Source of the DNA: Paenalicyclobacillus cellulosilyticus
Lineage (GTDB): Bacteria > Bacillota > Bacilli > Alicyclobacillales > Alicyclobacillaceae
NCBI RefSeq assembly: GCF_014647315.1
Contig: NZ_BMOY01000019.1
Location: forward strand, 1 to 54,297
Length of the DNA: 54,297 nucleotides
Direction of reading: 5' to 3'
Shown: piece after piece, positions 16,455-24,933 of the stretch
How the letters are laid out: each line of letters starts with the position of its first letter
How positions within the stretch are numbered: the first letter of the stretch is position 1
Made by a program: the position numbers and the translations under genes
The notes under the pieces: generated by a model
Databases searched by the model: none
What the model saw: the letters and a program-made list of their open reading frames with translations, nothing else
What the model was told of the DNA's origin: nothing

Positions 16455-16772
16455 CGACTCACCCCCTTGCGACCCGACGACCTCCACCGTCAGCAAAGAG
16501 CGCACATCCGGTGCGTCCGTACCTGGCTGCGCCGGGTTCCGCAGCGCAGTCGCCGTCCCCTGCCCCCCGTCACGGACAGATTCCGGCTCGCCAGGACCGG
16601 CTTGTCCGGGCAGCACCCCGGTCGGTATCGGTACACGAAAGTGCGCCGTGTGGGCGCACCCTGCATCCTGGTCCATGCCTATCGACTCCCCGCTGTGCGA
16701 CGTCTCGCGCTTGGTCACGCCGCGTTCGGAGCTTACGCCCCGCAGCCTCCGCTGCGCGTGGAACCCGCGCTG
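16455..16772. other. Gap between apt and relA, open in the relA frame
   Basis: These 318 bases have no separate gene. The minus-strand relA frame is uninterrupted back to 16718, with a GTG at 16718 and an ATG at 16676 preceded by GGGGAG at nine bases. The predicted extra residues are Gly/Pro/Thr-rich and lack a domain. They are probably leader sequence, with a possible alternative relA start. Confidence 0.45.
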
Positions 16773-17285
16773 TCAAAACTGAATCAGGGTCTTGATCTTC
16801 ATCCCGGGCAACCGCTGCCTGCCGGCAAGCTCCGTCAACTCGATGAGGAACGCGGCGCCCACCACCTCGCCGCCCAAGCGGCGCACCAACTCCACCGTCG
16901 CCGAGATGGTTCCGCCCGTGGCCAACAGGTCGTCGGCCACCAGCACCTTGGTCCCGGCGCGGATGGCGTCCGCGTGTACCTCCAGCCGCCCGAAGCCGTA
17001 CTCCAACTGATAATCCACAGCCACCGTCCGCCCTGGCAACTTGCCGGGCTTGCGGACAGGAACGAACCCGACGCCCAATTCGTAAGCCAACGGGGCGCCG
17101 ACCACGTAACCGCGTGCTTCCGGGCCGATGACCGCCTCGGTGCCGAGCGACCGCGCAAACGCGGCCAACTCTTGGATGGCCATGCGGTACGCCTGGCCGT
17201 CCGCCAAAAGCGGTGTGATGTCACGAAACAGGATCCCGGGTTGCGGAAAATCCGGGATCGAACGGATTTTGCTCGCGAAATCCAT
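16773..17285 (-). CDS. apt: Adenine phosphoribosyltransferase
   Basis: Purine salvage enzyme: adenine plus PRPP gives AMP. The 170-residue length is exactly typical. Family marks are [21 protein letters not shown] at the N-terminus, the [11 protein letters not shown] segment and the PRPP-binding loop [13 protein letters not shown]. The ATG at 17285 lies 65 bases inside the 3' end of recJ, an unusually long overlap, so its ribosome site is within the recJ coding sequence. It belongs to the conserved recJ-apt-relA operon. Confidence 0.96.
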   Translation of the reverse strand: MDFASKIRSIPDFPQPGILFRDITPLLADGQAYRMAIQELAAFARSLGTEAVIGPEARGYVVGAPLAYELGVGFVPVRKPGKLPGRTVAVDYQLEYGFGRLEVHADAIRAGTKVLVADDLLATGGTISATVELVRRLGGEVVGAAFLIELTELAGRQRLPGMKIKTLIQF

Positions 17286-19380
17286 GTTCGACGCCCCTCG
17301 TCTCGGCACGGCGCACCGCCGCCCACAGGTGCCGCTGGTAGCGGCGGGACTCCCGCAGGTCGCGCGGTTGCGCCGCTTCAACAACATGATACGCCCCGTC
17401 CGTGCGCTCAGCAAACCCCAATTCGACAAACGTGTCGAGGGCGAGCGCGACCTCCCGCTCCGACCGCCGCGCCCCCAGGTTGCCAAGTTCGCTCTGCAAC
17501 AGCCGGCGGCGCGCTCGCAGCAACCGGTACACGTACGCGAAATCCTCCCGCGTCAGCACACCACGGAGACGCCAGGCACGCACCACGCGCCATTGATACC
17601 GCACGCGCCCCTGCCAAGCGTTGCGGTGCAACGTGACCACCGCCGCCGCCACCGCTCCCGGTTGCCAGTGGAACACCGCCGCAGGTGCACGAAACCAGAC
17701 CCATTCCGCGGCGATCCCTTGTTCACGGACATGGATGCGCGCGTGCGATCCGTCCCCCATCGGGACGACGCGCTCGACGACCACCGGCCCGATATAGAAC
17801 GTGAGGGGCGGATTGCCCGGCCCGAACGGGCCCATCGCCTCCACCCACGGCCACAGCGCTTCGTTCGCTTCCGCGAGCGGCAACACATCGTCGGCGGCGG
17901 GCGCAGTCTCCCCGCCGTCCGCGCCGGCCGTCGCCCCCGGACGGGCGAGCGGGCACGCAGCCACCCGGCGCGAAAATTCCGCCAGCACGTCCCGCCGCAC
18001 GTGGCAGCCCACCGCCGCTTCATGGCCGCCGAACGCGACGCCGTCCAGCCCATCGCAGCAAGCGGAGAGCACCTGGTAGACCGAGACGCCCGCGGGTCCG
18101 CGCCCCGAACCGCGCAGCACCTCGCTGCCGTCGTCGCACAAGACCACCGCCGCGCATCCGAACACCTCGGCCAGCTTCGCGGCCACAATCCCGGCCACCC
18201 CGAGCGGCCACGCGCCGGACACGACCAAACCGCCGGCCTGGGGCGGCGCGGCGCGGCACCAAGCCAAGGCCTCCGCCACCGCTCTTTCAGTCTCCCGCCG
18301 CCGCAGCGCGTGCCACTGGCCGACGCGGGCGGCCGCGGCCGCCGCCGCGGCCGGGTCTTCCGCCAACAACACCGCCATGGCGTCCTCGGCGCTGTCCATC
18401 CGGCCGGCCGCGTTTAAGCGCGGGATGATGGACCACATCAGGTCATCCTCGCCCAACCACGCGGGATCCACCCCCGCCTCTCGGCACAACGCCAGCCAAC
18501 CCGGGTGCTGCACCGTCCGCAGCACGGCCAAGCCGTGCTTGACCAGGCCGCGGTTGGCCCCTGTCAACGGCATGACGTCGGCCAGCGTCCCCAACGCCGC
18601 CAACGCCGCCAGCCAATCGCCGAGCGACACGGCGGCACCGGCTGCAAGCGGTTGGTCCAGCGCATCGCCGAGCAAGGCGCGCGCGAATGTCCAAGCCACC
18701 CCAGCCCCAGAGAGGTCGCGGACCCACGGATGGGAGGCGCGGCACCAATGCACCACGGGGACGCCGTGCCACAGGGCGGCCGCACGTTGCATGTCGTCCC
18801 CTGGTTCATGATGATCCGTGACGATGACATCAAGGCCGTGCGCCCGCGCGTACGCCACCGCTTCCGCCGCACGGACGCCGTTGTCCACCGTGAGCAGGAG
18901 CCGCGCGCCCGCTTCCCGCGCACGGTCGACCAGAGCAGGTGTCAAGCCGTACCCGTCCCGCACACGGTGCGGGAGGATCACCCGGCAGTCCGCCCCGAGC
19001 CGCGTGAGCGCCGTCCAGGCGATGGCGGCTGCCGTCACCCCGTCCACGTCGTAGTCCCCCATCACCGCCACGCGCTCCCCGGCCTGCACCGCCCATCGGA
19101 CCCGTTCCACCGCCCGCGCCATGTCGGTGAACGCGCAAGGCTGGCCAACGTGCAGGCCGGGACGCAGCCAGGCGTCCGGATCGGCAATGTCCCGCGCCAG
19201 CAACCAGCACGCCACCCGTTCCGGCACACAGAGGCGCGCCGCCAACGCACGGGCTGCATCCGGGTCGACCACCGCGGTCCGCCACAACACATCCTGCGCC
19301 TGGTACCCGCCGCACCCATCCGGCGTGTGCGCGTTGCCGCCCGGCGATCCGCTCCCGCGCTCCGCTCCTTCCCGGCTCAT
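17221..19380 (-). CDS. recJ: Single-stranded-DNA-specific exonuclease RecJ
   Basis: 5'-3' ssDNA exonuclease of the DHH family acting in recombination and repair. The manganese-site motifs are visible: [10 protein letters not shown] (residues about 108-117), TVDNG (about 164-168) and TDHHEPGD (about 188-195). DHHA1-like and OB-fold parts follow, with [14 protein letters not shown] and the [14 protein letters not shown] and [10 protein letters not shown] segments. The 719 residues make it slightly shorter than typical Bacillus RecJ (about 780), mainly at the C-terminus, which contains the part overlapping apt. The ATG overlaps the CDF gene stop by four bases. Confidence 0.95.
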   Translation of the reverse strand: MSREGAERGSGSPGGNAHTPDGCGGYQAQDVLWRTAVVDPDAARALAARLCVPERVACWLLARDIADPDAWLRPGLHVGQPCAFTDMARAVERVRWAVQAGERVAVMGDYDVDGVTAAAIAWTALTRLGADCRVILPHRVRDGYGLTPALVDRAREAGARLLLTVDNGVRAAEAVAYARAHGLDVIVTDHHEPGDDMQRAAALWHGVPVVHWCRASHPWVRDLSGAGVAWTFARALLGDALDQPLAAGAAVSLGDWLAALAALGTLADVMPLTGANRGLVKHGLAVLRTVQHPGWLALCREAGVDPAWLGEDDLMWSIIPRLNAAGRMDSAEDAMAVLLAEDPAAAAAAAARVGQWHALRRRETERAVAEALAWCRAAPPQAGGLVVSGAWPLGVAGIVAAKLAEVFGCAAVVLCDDGSEVLRGSGRGPAGVSVYQVLSACCDGLDGVAFGGHEAAVGCHVRRDVLAEFSRRVAACPLARPGATAGADGGETAPAADDVLPLAEANEALWPWVEAMGPFGPGNPPLTFYIGPVVVERVVPMGDGSHARIHVREQGIAAEWVWFRAPAAVFHWQPGAVAAAVVTLHRNAWQGRVRYQWRVVRAWRLRGVLTREDFAYVYRLLRARRRLLQSELGNLGARRSEREVALALDTFVELGFAERTDGAYHVVEAAQPRDLRESRRYQRHLWAAVRRAETRGVEHGFREQNPFDPGFSATRDPVS

Positions 19381-20306
19381 GGACGCTCACCCCGCTCTTC
19401 GTCCGTCTCGCCGCCTGCAAAGTGCGGATTGACGTGAACGAGTACGTCCTGCACGCGCGGAAACGCCTGGCGGAGTTCCTGCTTCACCCGCGCGGCAATC
19501 TCATGCCCGGCGGCGACCGTCATCCGCGCATCGACGCTCACCTTCACGTCGACAATCACGTATTGCCCGTGATCCCGCACATAGAGGGCGTCGATCCGCT
19601 CCACGCCCGGCACCGCCATGACCCGCTCGCGGTACGGATGGAGGTCCTGGTCGTCCATCGTGCGGTCCATCAGGCTGTGCGATGCATCCGCCGCCATCCG
19701 GTACCCCATCCAAAACACAAGGATCGCCACCACGCCGCTCGCCACGGGATCCATGTACAACAGCCAACGCACCGAAGCCGCCTGCCCCGCCAACGCGAGC
19801 ACGATGCCGAAGAGGGCCGCCAACGAGGCGTAGACGTCCGACCGGTGTTCGTAGGCGCTCGCAACCAAGCTCGGGCTGCCCGTCCGTCTGCCCAGGTGAT
19901 AATTGTAACGAAACAGCGCCTCCTTCACGACGACGGCCACCAATGCGGTGACGGCGGCGAGCCTGTGCGGCAACACGGGAGCGACAAACAGGGCGCGCAC
20001 CGCCTCGTAGAGCACGTCGAGCGCGGCCAGCATCAGGATGCCGGCCACCACGCCGGCGCTGATCAACTCTGCCTTCCCATGTCCGTAAGGGTGGTCTTCA
20101 TCCGGCGGCTTGCGTGCAATCGCCAGGCCGACGATGACGGCGACCGATCCCGCCACGTCGGCGGCAGAATGCACCGCGTCGGCGACCAAGGCGTGGCTGC
20201 CGGTCCATAGCCCGACCGCGCCCTTGGCGGCCGTCAAGGCCACGTTGATCCCGCCGCCGACCCAGGCCGCGGTTTCCAGGTGACGATGCCCAAGCTTCCT
20301 GTGCAA
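19377..20306 (-). CDS. Cation diffusion facilitator family transporter
   Basis: Inner-membrane metal/proton antiporter (Zn2+, Mn2+, Fe2+ or similar) of 309 residues. Metal-site motifs are DAVHSAADV (H-x-x-x-D, about residues 46-50) and YEHRSDVYA in the fifth helix. A cytoplasmic C-terminal domain follows (VPGVERIDALYVRDHGQYVIVDVKVSVD). The only plausible start is a TTG at 20306 with GAGG ten bases upstream. That start is only 30 bases from the 3' end of a group II intron, so no independent promoter fits between them. The metal specificity cannot be read from sequence. Confidence 0.93.
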   Translation of the reverse strand: MHRKLGHRHLETAAWVGGGINVALTAAKGAVGLWTGSHALVADAVHSAADVAGSVAVIVGLAIARKPPDEDHPYGHGKAELISAGVVAGILMLAALDVLYEAVRALFVAPVLPHRLAAVTALVAVVVKEALFRYNYHLGRRTGSPSLVASAYEHRSDVYASLAALFGIVLALAGQAASVRWLLYMDPVASGVVAILVFWMGYRMAADASHSLMDRTMDDQDLHPYRERVMAVPGVERIDALYVRDHGQYVIVDVKVSVDARMTVAAGHEIAARVKQELRQAFPRVQDVLVHVNPHFAGGETDEERGERP

Positions 20307-20336
20307 ATCCGATCATCCTCGACCGTGATGGTTGCA

Positions 20337-20408
20337 ATCGAGTAGGAGGGGGCGCCTAGCCCCCGTCCTCTCACACCACCGTACGTGCGGGTCCGCATAC
20401 GGCGGTTC
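20337..20408 (-). ncRNA. Group II intron domains V and VI
   Basis: Domain V runs from about 20408 to 20375: an ACCGCCGTATGCGG arm, a short loop and CCGCACGTACGGTGGT. It carries the CGC catalytic triad typical of class C rather than AGC. Domain VI follows as GAGAGGACGGGGGC/GCCCCCTCCTACTC, with the unpaired branch-point A. The reverse transcriptase stop codon overlaps the first bases of domain V. Confidence 0.85.
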
Positions 20409-21810
20409 ATGAAACTCCACGAAGTGTAAGGTATCTCGCCTGAAGACTGCGCAGCCCCAGTTGCTCAAAGTACGCTTTGTCCATGGCTTGGTTCAGCATT
20501 CTCGCCATAAACCACGGCCCTCGGCGTGAGTTGGCTGTCATGTGGACCACCCACTCCGGTTGCCCCAACGCGCGTAGCTCCCGATACCGCGTGCGCACTC
20601 GTTTCCATTGCTTCCATATGCACATCCGCAGCCTGCGCCGAATCCATTCGTCGAACCGTTCGCAGTGCCCCTTCATCGCCGCCAACCGGTAGTACGCCAC
20701 CCATCCCATGATGTACGCGTTCAGTTGCCTGATGCGCTCCGCGATAGGCATGCTCCGTGACCTGCTGGTGATCTGGCGCACCCGTTCCTTGAATCGTTCA
20801 ATCGTCTTCGGTGCCAGGCGTATCGTAGCCAGCTTGTCGGACAGGAAGCTGAATCCGAGAAACTTCAACTTCCACGGCCGGTCTACCGCACTCTTCTCCT
20901 GGTTGACCTGCAGTTTCAGTGTCCCCTCCAGGTATCTGGTCAGTGACGCCATCACTCGCTCGCCCGCCCGGCGCGACTTCACGTAGACGTTGCAGTCGTC
21001 CGCATAGCGAACGAACCGATGTCCTCGCTTCTCCAGCTCCTTGTCGAAGTCGTCCAGCATGATGTTGGCCAGCAGCGGGCTGAGGGGGCCGCCTTGCGGT
21101 GTCCCTTCCTCGTTGCGTATGACCACCCCGTCCGCCATGACGCCCGCGTTTAGATAGGCCCGGATGAGCTTAAGCACCCGCTTGTCCTTGACCTTCCGCG
21201 CCACGCGTGCCATGAGCTTGTCGTGGTTCACTCGGTCGAAGAACTTCGCCAGATCCAGGTCCACTGCCCACCGGTAACCCAGCTGAATGTATTGCTGTGC
21301 TCTGCGCACCGCATCATGTGCGCTTCGCCCCGGCCGGAATCCGAAGCTGTTCTCGGAGAACTCCGGGTCGAAAATCGGGTTCAGTACCTGGAGCAGTGCC
21401 TGCTGAATGAGTCGGTCTATCACGGTGGGGATCCCCAGTCCCCGCACCCCGCCTCCAGGTTTCGGAATTTCGACCCGCCTGACGGGTTGCGGTTTGTAGG
21501 TCCCCGCGAGCAGCTGCTGACGGATGTCAGCCCAGTGGGTCTGGATGTATGACCGTAGTTGTTCTACCGTCACGCCATCCACCCCTGGCGCTCCCTTGTT
21601 CGCCTCGACTCGACGAAGCGCTAAGAGCAGGTTCTCCCGTTCCAGCATCTTCTCCAGCAGGGAGTCACCCTCTTCGCAGGATGGGGTCTGCACTTGTGCC
21701 AACGACGAACTCGGCCCTCCAATCCCGGCCTCTCGCGGCTTCACCGCTACCCTCCGGGCGGAGGCCCCTTGCGGGGTATTCTTCTGTCGTCGCTCGTCGC
21801 ATGAACGCAT
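20407..21810 (-). CDS. ltrA: Group II intron reverse transcriptase/maturase (IIC type)
   Basis: Intron-encoded protein (467 residues) that assists splicing and reverse-transcribes the intron into target DNA. It closely resembles the Geobacillus GsI-IIC enzyme: LLEKMLERENLLLALRRVEANKGAPGVDG in the RT0/RT1 region, GIPTVIDRLIQQALLQ, GFRPGRSAHDAV and catalytic YADDCN (RT5). A maturase X domain follows (RQLNAYIMGWVAYYRLA). There is no H-N-H endonuclease domain, as in class C. The ATG at 21810 has GAGGA eight bases upstream. No frameshift or stop is seen, so it is probably active. Confidence 0.96.
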   Translation of the reverse strand: MRSCDERRQKNTPQGASARRVAVKPREAGIGGPSSSLAQVQTPSCEEGDSLLEKMLERENLLLALRRVEANKGAPGVDGVTVEQLRSYIQTHWADIRQQLLAGTYKPQPVRRVEIPKPGGGVRGLGIPTVIDRLIQQALLQVLNPIFDPEFSENSFGFRPGRSAHDAVRRAQQYIQLGYRWAVDLDLAKFFDRVNHDKLMARVARKVKDKRVLKLIRAYLNAGVMADGVVIRNEEGTPQGGPLSPLLANIMLDDFDKELEKRGHRFVRYADDCNVYVKSRRAGERVMASLTRYLEGTLKLQVNQEKSAVDRPWKLKFLGFSFLSDKLATIRLAPKTIERFKERVRQITSRSRSMPIAERIRQLNAYIMGWVAYYRLAAMKGHCERFDEWIRRRLRMCIWKQWKRVRTRYRELRALGQPEWVVHMTANSRRGPWFMARMLNQAMDKAYFEQLGLRSLQARYLTLRGVS

Positions 21811-22216
21811 GTAGTCCGTCCTCGTTTCATGTTCGGCCCTTCCGCGGACGAGCGCTCGCCCGCGTACTATGGCCTCTGCTGACTCCTGTCCGTTCAACGC
21901 CGCCTCTCGACGGCGGTTACCGGCTCTGCCGGCGTACCAGACAGGCCTCCCCGGGTAAGGACGATAACTTTCACCCCATGTGCCTGCCCAATTTACTGCT
22001 GCATCCCTTGGCTGTATGGGGCTTCGTCTTGTTTTGCAGACTCGCCCGGATGCAACAGCCTCGCCTAGGGTTCGTGGTCCTCAGGCCGGGGTTTTGCCTC
22101 CGGCTTCCTTCAGATTCCGCCTCGCGACGGACACCCTTGCCTTTGGCTAGCGGTTGGTAACAGCCAACCCCCGCAGCGGACTTTCACCGCCTAGCTATCG
22201 CCCATGCCGGGCGCAC

Positions 22217-22241
22217 AAAGAAAGCGCCCCTCGCGGGGCGC
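22217..22241 (-). terminator. Rho-independent terminator of secDF and intron target
   Basis: On the minus strand GCGCCCC, a GCGA loop and GGGGCGC are followed by TTTCTTT. The intron 5' end is the next base. The stem begins 15 bases after the secF stop codon. Confidence 0.85.
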
Positions 22242-22255
22242 GCCTTGACTTTGTC

Positions 22256-23167
22256 TCAAGGCGTCTTGGCGGCCGTCGCGGCCCGCGGCAGAGCACGGCC
22301 GCGCCAGACGACCCACAGCGGGCTGGCGATGAAGATGGAGCTGTAGGCGCCGCTGACCAGGCCGATGATGAGCGCCAGCGTAAACGTGTGAATCGAGGCG
22401 CCGCCGAACAAAAACAGCATCACCGCCGCGATGAGCACCGTGAGCACCGTGTTGATGGACCGGGACATCGTCTGCCAGAGGCTGCGGTCGACCAACGCCT
22501 CGAGTTCCTCGAACGTCTTGGGCTTCTCTGCCTTCAGGTTTTCACGGATGCGGTCGAAGATGACGATGGTGTCGTTGACGGAGTACCCGACGATGGTGAG
22601 CACCGCCGTCACGAACAGCGTATCCACCTCCAACCGGAAGAGCGCGAAGAACGACATGACGATGAACGCGTCGTGCAAGAGCGCGACGATGGCCGCCACC
22701 GCGAACCGGTACTCGAACCGGATGGCGATGTAGACGACGATGAACAGCGAGGCGAGCGCCACCGCCCACACCGCCTTGCGCGACAGGATCTTGGCGACGA
22801 TGGGATCGACCGTGCGGACGTCGGCGCCCTGCGAACGCGGAAAGTACTGCTTCTCCAACCGCTGCAGGGTGTCCTGCTGTGCCTGCGACAACACCGTCGG
22901 GAAGCGGATGACCACCGCGTCGCCACGCGTGCCTGCCGCCGTGATGGCCCCCTGCGGCACCGAGAATCCGCCCGCCCGCAGCATCTGCTCCACCCGGCCG
23001 ACATCCACCGGCTGGTTGAGCTGCATCTGCACGCGCGAACCCGAGCGAAAATCGGTCCCCAGGTTGAAGCCGCTGAGGAGGAAGACGATGAACCCCGCGA
23101 CCGTGATGAGGCCCGAGAGCAGGAAGAACCAGCGGCGCCGTTGCACGATGCTGAACCGGACCTTCAC
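22256..23167 (-). CDS. secF: Protein translocase subunit SecF
   Basis: Membrane partner of SecD that uses the proton gradient to assist Sec export. The 303-residue protein has six expected helices with a periplasm-side domain after the first. The signatures NLGTDFRSGSR, IVGYSVNDTIVIFDRIREN and RSINTVLTV match SecF. The start is a GTG at 23167 overlapping the secD TGA by four bases (GTGA). The frame is open to 23203 but that part is secD. Its terminator is directly followed by the intron. Confidence 0.96.
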   Translation of the reverse strand: MKVRFSIVQRRRWFFLLSGLITVAGFIVFLLSGFNLGTDFRSGSRVQMQLNQPVDVGRVEQMLRAGGFSVPQGAITAAGTRGDAVVIRFPTVLSQAQQDTLQRLEKQYFPRSQGADVRTVDPIVAKILSRKAVWAVALASLFIVVYIAIRFEYRFAVAAIVALLHDAFIVMSFFALFRLEVDTLFVTAVLTIVGYSVNDTIVIFDRIRENLKAEKPKTFEELEALVDRSLWQTMSRSINTVLTVLIAAVMLFLFGGASIHTFTLALIIGLVSGAYSSIFIASPLWVVWRGRALPRAATAAKTP

Positions 23168-24432
23168 CGCGACACCGCCCCCTTCGGTCCACCCAACCAC
23201 CACGGGCGCCGGACCGCGCCCGAGCGCACCAGGAGCAGCAGCATCGCCCGGCTGAGGAGCACGGCGGTCAGGAGACTGATGAGGATGCTGAACATCAACG
23301 CCACCGCGAAGCCGCGGATGTCCCCCTGGCCTACCCAGTACATGACGGCGGCCGCCAGAAAGGTCGTGGTGTTGGAGTCGAGGATGGTCCGCAGGGCGTG
23401 CCGGTTGGCCGCCACGACGCTCGACTGCAGGCTCTTGCCGTTGCGCATCTCTTCCTTCATCCGCTCATACGTGATGATGTTCGCGTCCACCGCCATGCCC
23501 ATCCCGAGGATGAGGGCCGCCAAACCGGGCAAGGTCAGCACCACCTGCGCCGCCGCAAACGTCGCGAGCACCAAATAGGCGTACGCCACCAGCGCCAGGT
23601 CGGCGATGAGCCCGGCCAGCCGGTAGACGGCGAACATGAAAAGGAAGATGAGGCAGACGGCGGCAAGGCCCGCCCACATCGTCGCCCGCAGCGACGCCGC
23701 CCCCAAGGACGGACCGACGTCCGTCTGGCTGACCAGGCGCAGCGGATACGGCAGCGCGCCGGCGTTGAGCGCGTCCGCCAGTTCGATGCACGCCTGCGGG
23801 GTCGTCAGGTCGCCGCCGGAGATGAATGACGACCCGTTGACCATGATGTCGCGGACCACTGGATCGTTCAACAGCTGGCCGTTGAGAAAAATATAGATCG
23901 GCTTTCCGAGGTAGGCTTTTGTAATGTTTTCCCACTTCTGCGGGTCTTTGAAGTTGACGGTGACGCCGTTTTCACCCGTGTTCGGGTCGGTCGACCAGTG
24001 GGCGTCGCTCTTCAGGTCGTCGCCGGTCATGAGCAGCGTCTTCGGGTCCGGCTGCCACGAGCCGTCCTTACGCTGCGTCGCCTTCCCGTAGATTTCCAAT
24101 TCGGCCGTTTCGCCGATGATCTTTTTCGCCTCGTCGTGATTGAAGACACCCGCCAATTCCACCCGGATCTGGTTGCCGTTCTCGAGCTCAATCACGGGCG
24201 ATCCGGTGCCAATCCGGTTCACCCGCATCTCGACGGCCTGCAATGCCGCTTGGATGCCGGATGGGGTGAGCGGATGCCCTTTGGTCGGTTCAATTTGGTA
24301 CAAAAGGTCGAACCCGCCCTGCAGATCCAGGCCGAGCCGAATCGATTTCCACAATGGCAGCGCGGTCCCGGCCGTGAGGCCAACGATGGCCACGGCGATG
24401 GCGAGAAACGCGCCGAAGCGGCCCCACCGCAT
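23164..24432 (-). CDS. secD: Protein translocase subunit SecD
   Basis: Membrane subunit of the SecDF accessory complex (422 residues). The N-terminal helix is followed by RLGLDLQGGFDLLYQI, the classical D1 motif. The C-terminal membrane part has PGLAALILGMGMAVDANIITYERMKEE (D5) and the following helices. The ATG at 24432 follows AGGAGG by eight bases. Unlike B. subtilis, where SecDF is one fused protein, the two are separate genes here with a four-base overlap. Confidence 0.96.
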   Translation of the reverse strand: MRWGRFGAFLAIAVAIVGLTAGTALPLWKSIRLGLDLQGGFDLLYQIEPTKGHPLTPSGIQAALQAVEMRVNRIGTGSPVIELENGNQIRVELAGVFNHDEAKKIIGETAELEIYGKATQRKDGSWQPDPKTLLMTGDDLKSDAHWSTDPNTGENGVTVNFKDPQKWENITKAYLGKPIYIFLNGQLLNDPVVRDIMVNGSSFISGGDLTTPQACIELADALNAGALPYPLRLVSQTDVGPSLGAASLRATMWAGLAAVCLIFLFMFAVYRLAGLIADLALVAYAYLVLATFAAAQVVLTLPGLAALILGMGMAVDANIITYERMKEEMRNGKSLQSSVVAANRHALRTILDSNTTTFLAAAVMYWVGQGDIRGFAVALMFSILISLLTAVLLSRAMLLLLVRSGAVRRPWWLGGPKGAVSR

Positions 24433-24499
24433 CCATGTTCCTCCTTGTGCTTGTCCTGCCAGATGCAACCCCTAGTATACGCAAGCCGGGTTTCCAGCG

Positions 24500-24778
24500 T
24501 CAAACCAGCATGCTTGGCTCGTCCTCGCCCTTGCTTGCGGCAGCACGGTAGGCGTTCCTCGTCACATAATTCATGAACTGGCCGGCGCTGAGGCCAAAGA
24601 TCCGCGCCACCAGGTCATAGAGCGCCACTTCGCCCTTCACCTGCGCGAGCACAGCGCGCCAGACATCTTCCGCGGTGACCTCCGCATACCCGAGCAGGCG
24701 CAGTTCCTCCGCCTTCACCCGGCAGAGGCCGAGCAACTCAGGTTGATACGCCGTCCAATCGCTTCCGGACTCCGGCAT
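24500..24778 (-). CDS. comN: ComN-like post-transcriptional regulator
   Basis: Protein of about 92 residues. The core reads LCRVKAEELRLLGYAEVTAEDVW, then GQFMNYVTRNAYRAA, matching the family of B. subtilis ComN (YrzD), which controls localisation of comE mRNA and competence. Its position between spoVB and secDF is also the same as in B. subtilis. The ATG at 24778 has GGGGGATGG upstream. Function in this organism is inferred from family and synteny. Confidence 0.85.
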   Translation of the reverse strand: MPESGSDWTAYQPELLGLCRVKAEELRLLGYAEVTAEDVWRAVLAQVKGEVALYDLVARIFGLSAGQFMNYVTRNAYRAAASKGEDEPSMLV

Positions 24779-24933
24779 CGCCCATCCCCCTTGTCGCACG
24801 CGCCTTCCCAATTCGCCGCCGGACGACAGATTTCCTGCCTGCAAAGCGACTGCGCTCGCCCGCCCTGGACTAAACGGACAGGCCGGGACATACGCTGTAC
24901 CGATCCGCGCTCGGTCAGGAAGGAGGCGCCGCG

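Larger units (their letters stand above)
20337..22216 (-). mobile_element. Group IIC intron, apparently full length
   Basis: The element spans about 1.88 kb. The 5' end is set at GTGCG on the minus strand (22216), directly after the T-rich tail of the secF terminator, which is the known insertion preference of class C introns. The 3' end is set after the domain VI hairpin with its bulged A at about seven bases from ...CTCGAT (20337). Domain V with a CGC-type triad and an intact reverse transcriptase are present. Boundaries are inferred from consensus and could be off by a base or two. Confidence 0.9.

Noticed and set aside
14073..17636. Plus-strand open frame of 1187 codons
   Set aside because: It lies opposite relA, apt and recJ and is composed of Arg/His/Pro-rich shadow sequence, as expected on the reverse of high-GC genes; no ribosome site or motif.
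20337..22216. Insertion sequence with transposase
   Set aside because: The ORF is a reverse transcriptase/maturase with YADD, and domain V/VI RNA is present; no terminal inverted repeats.
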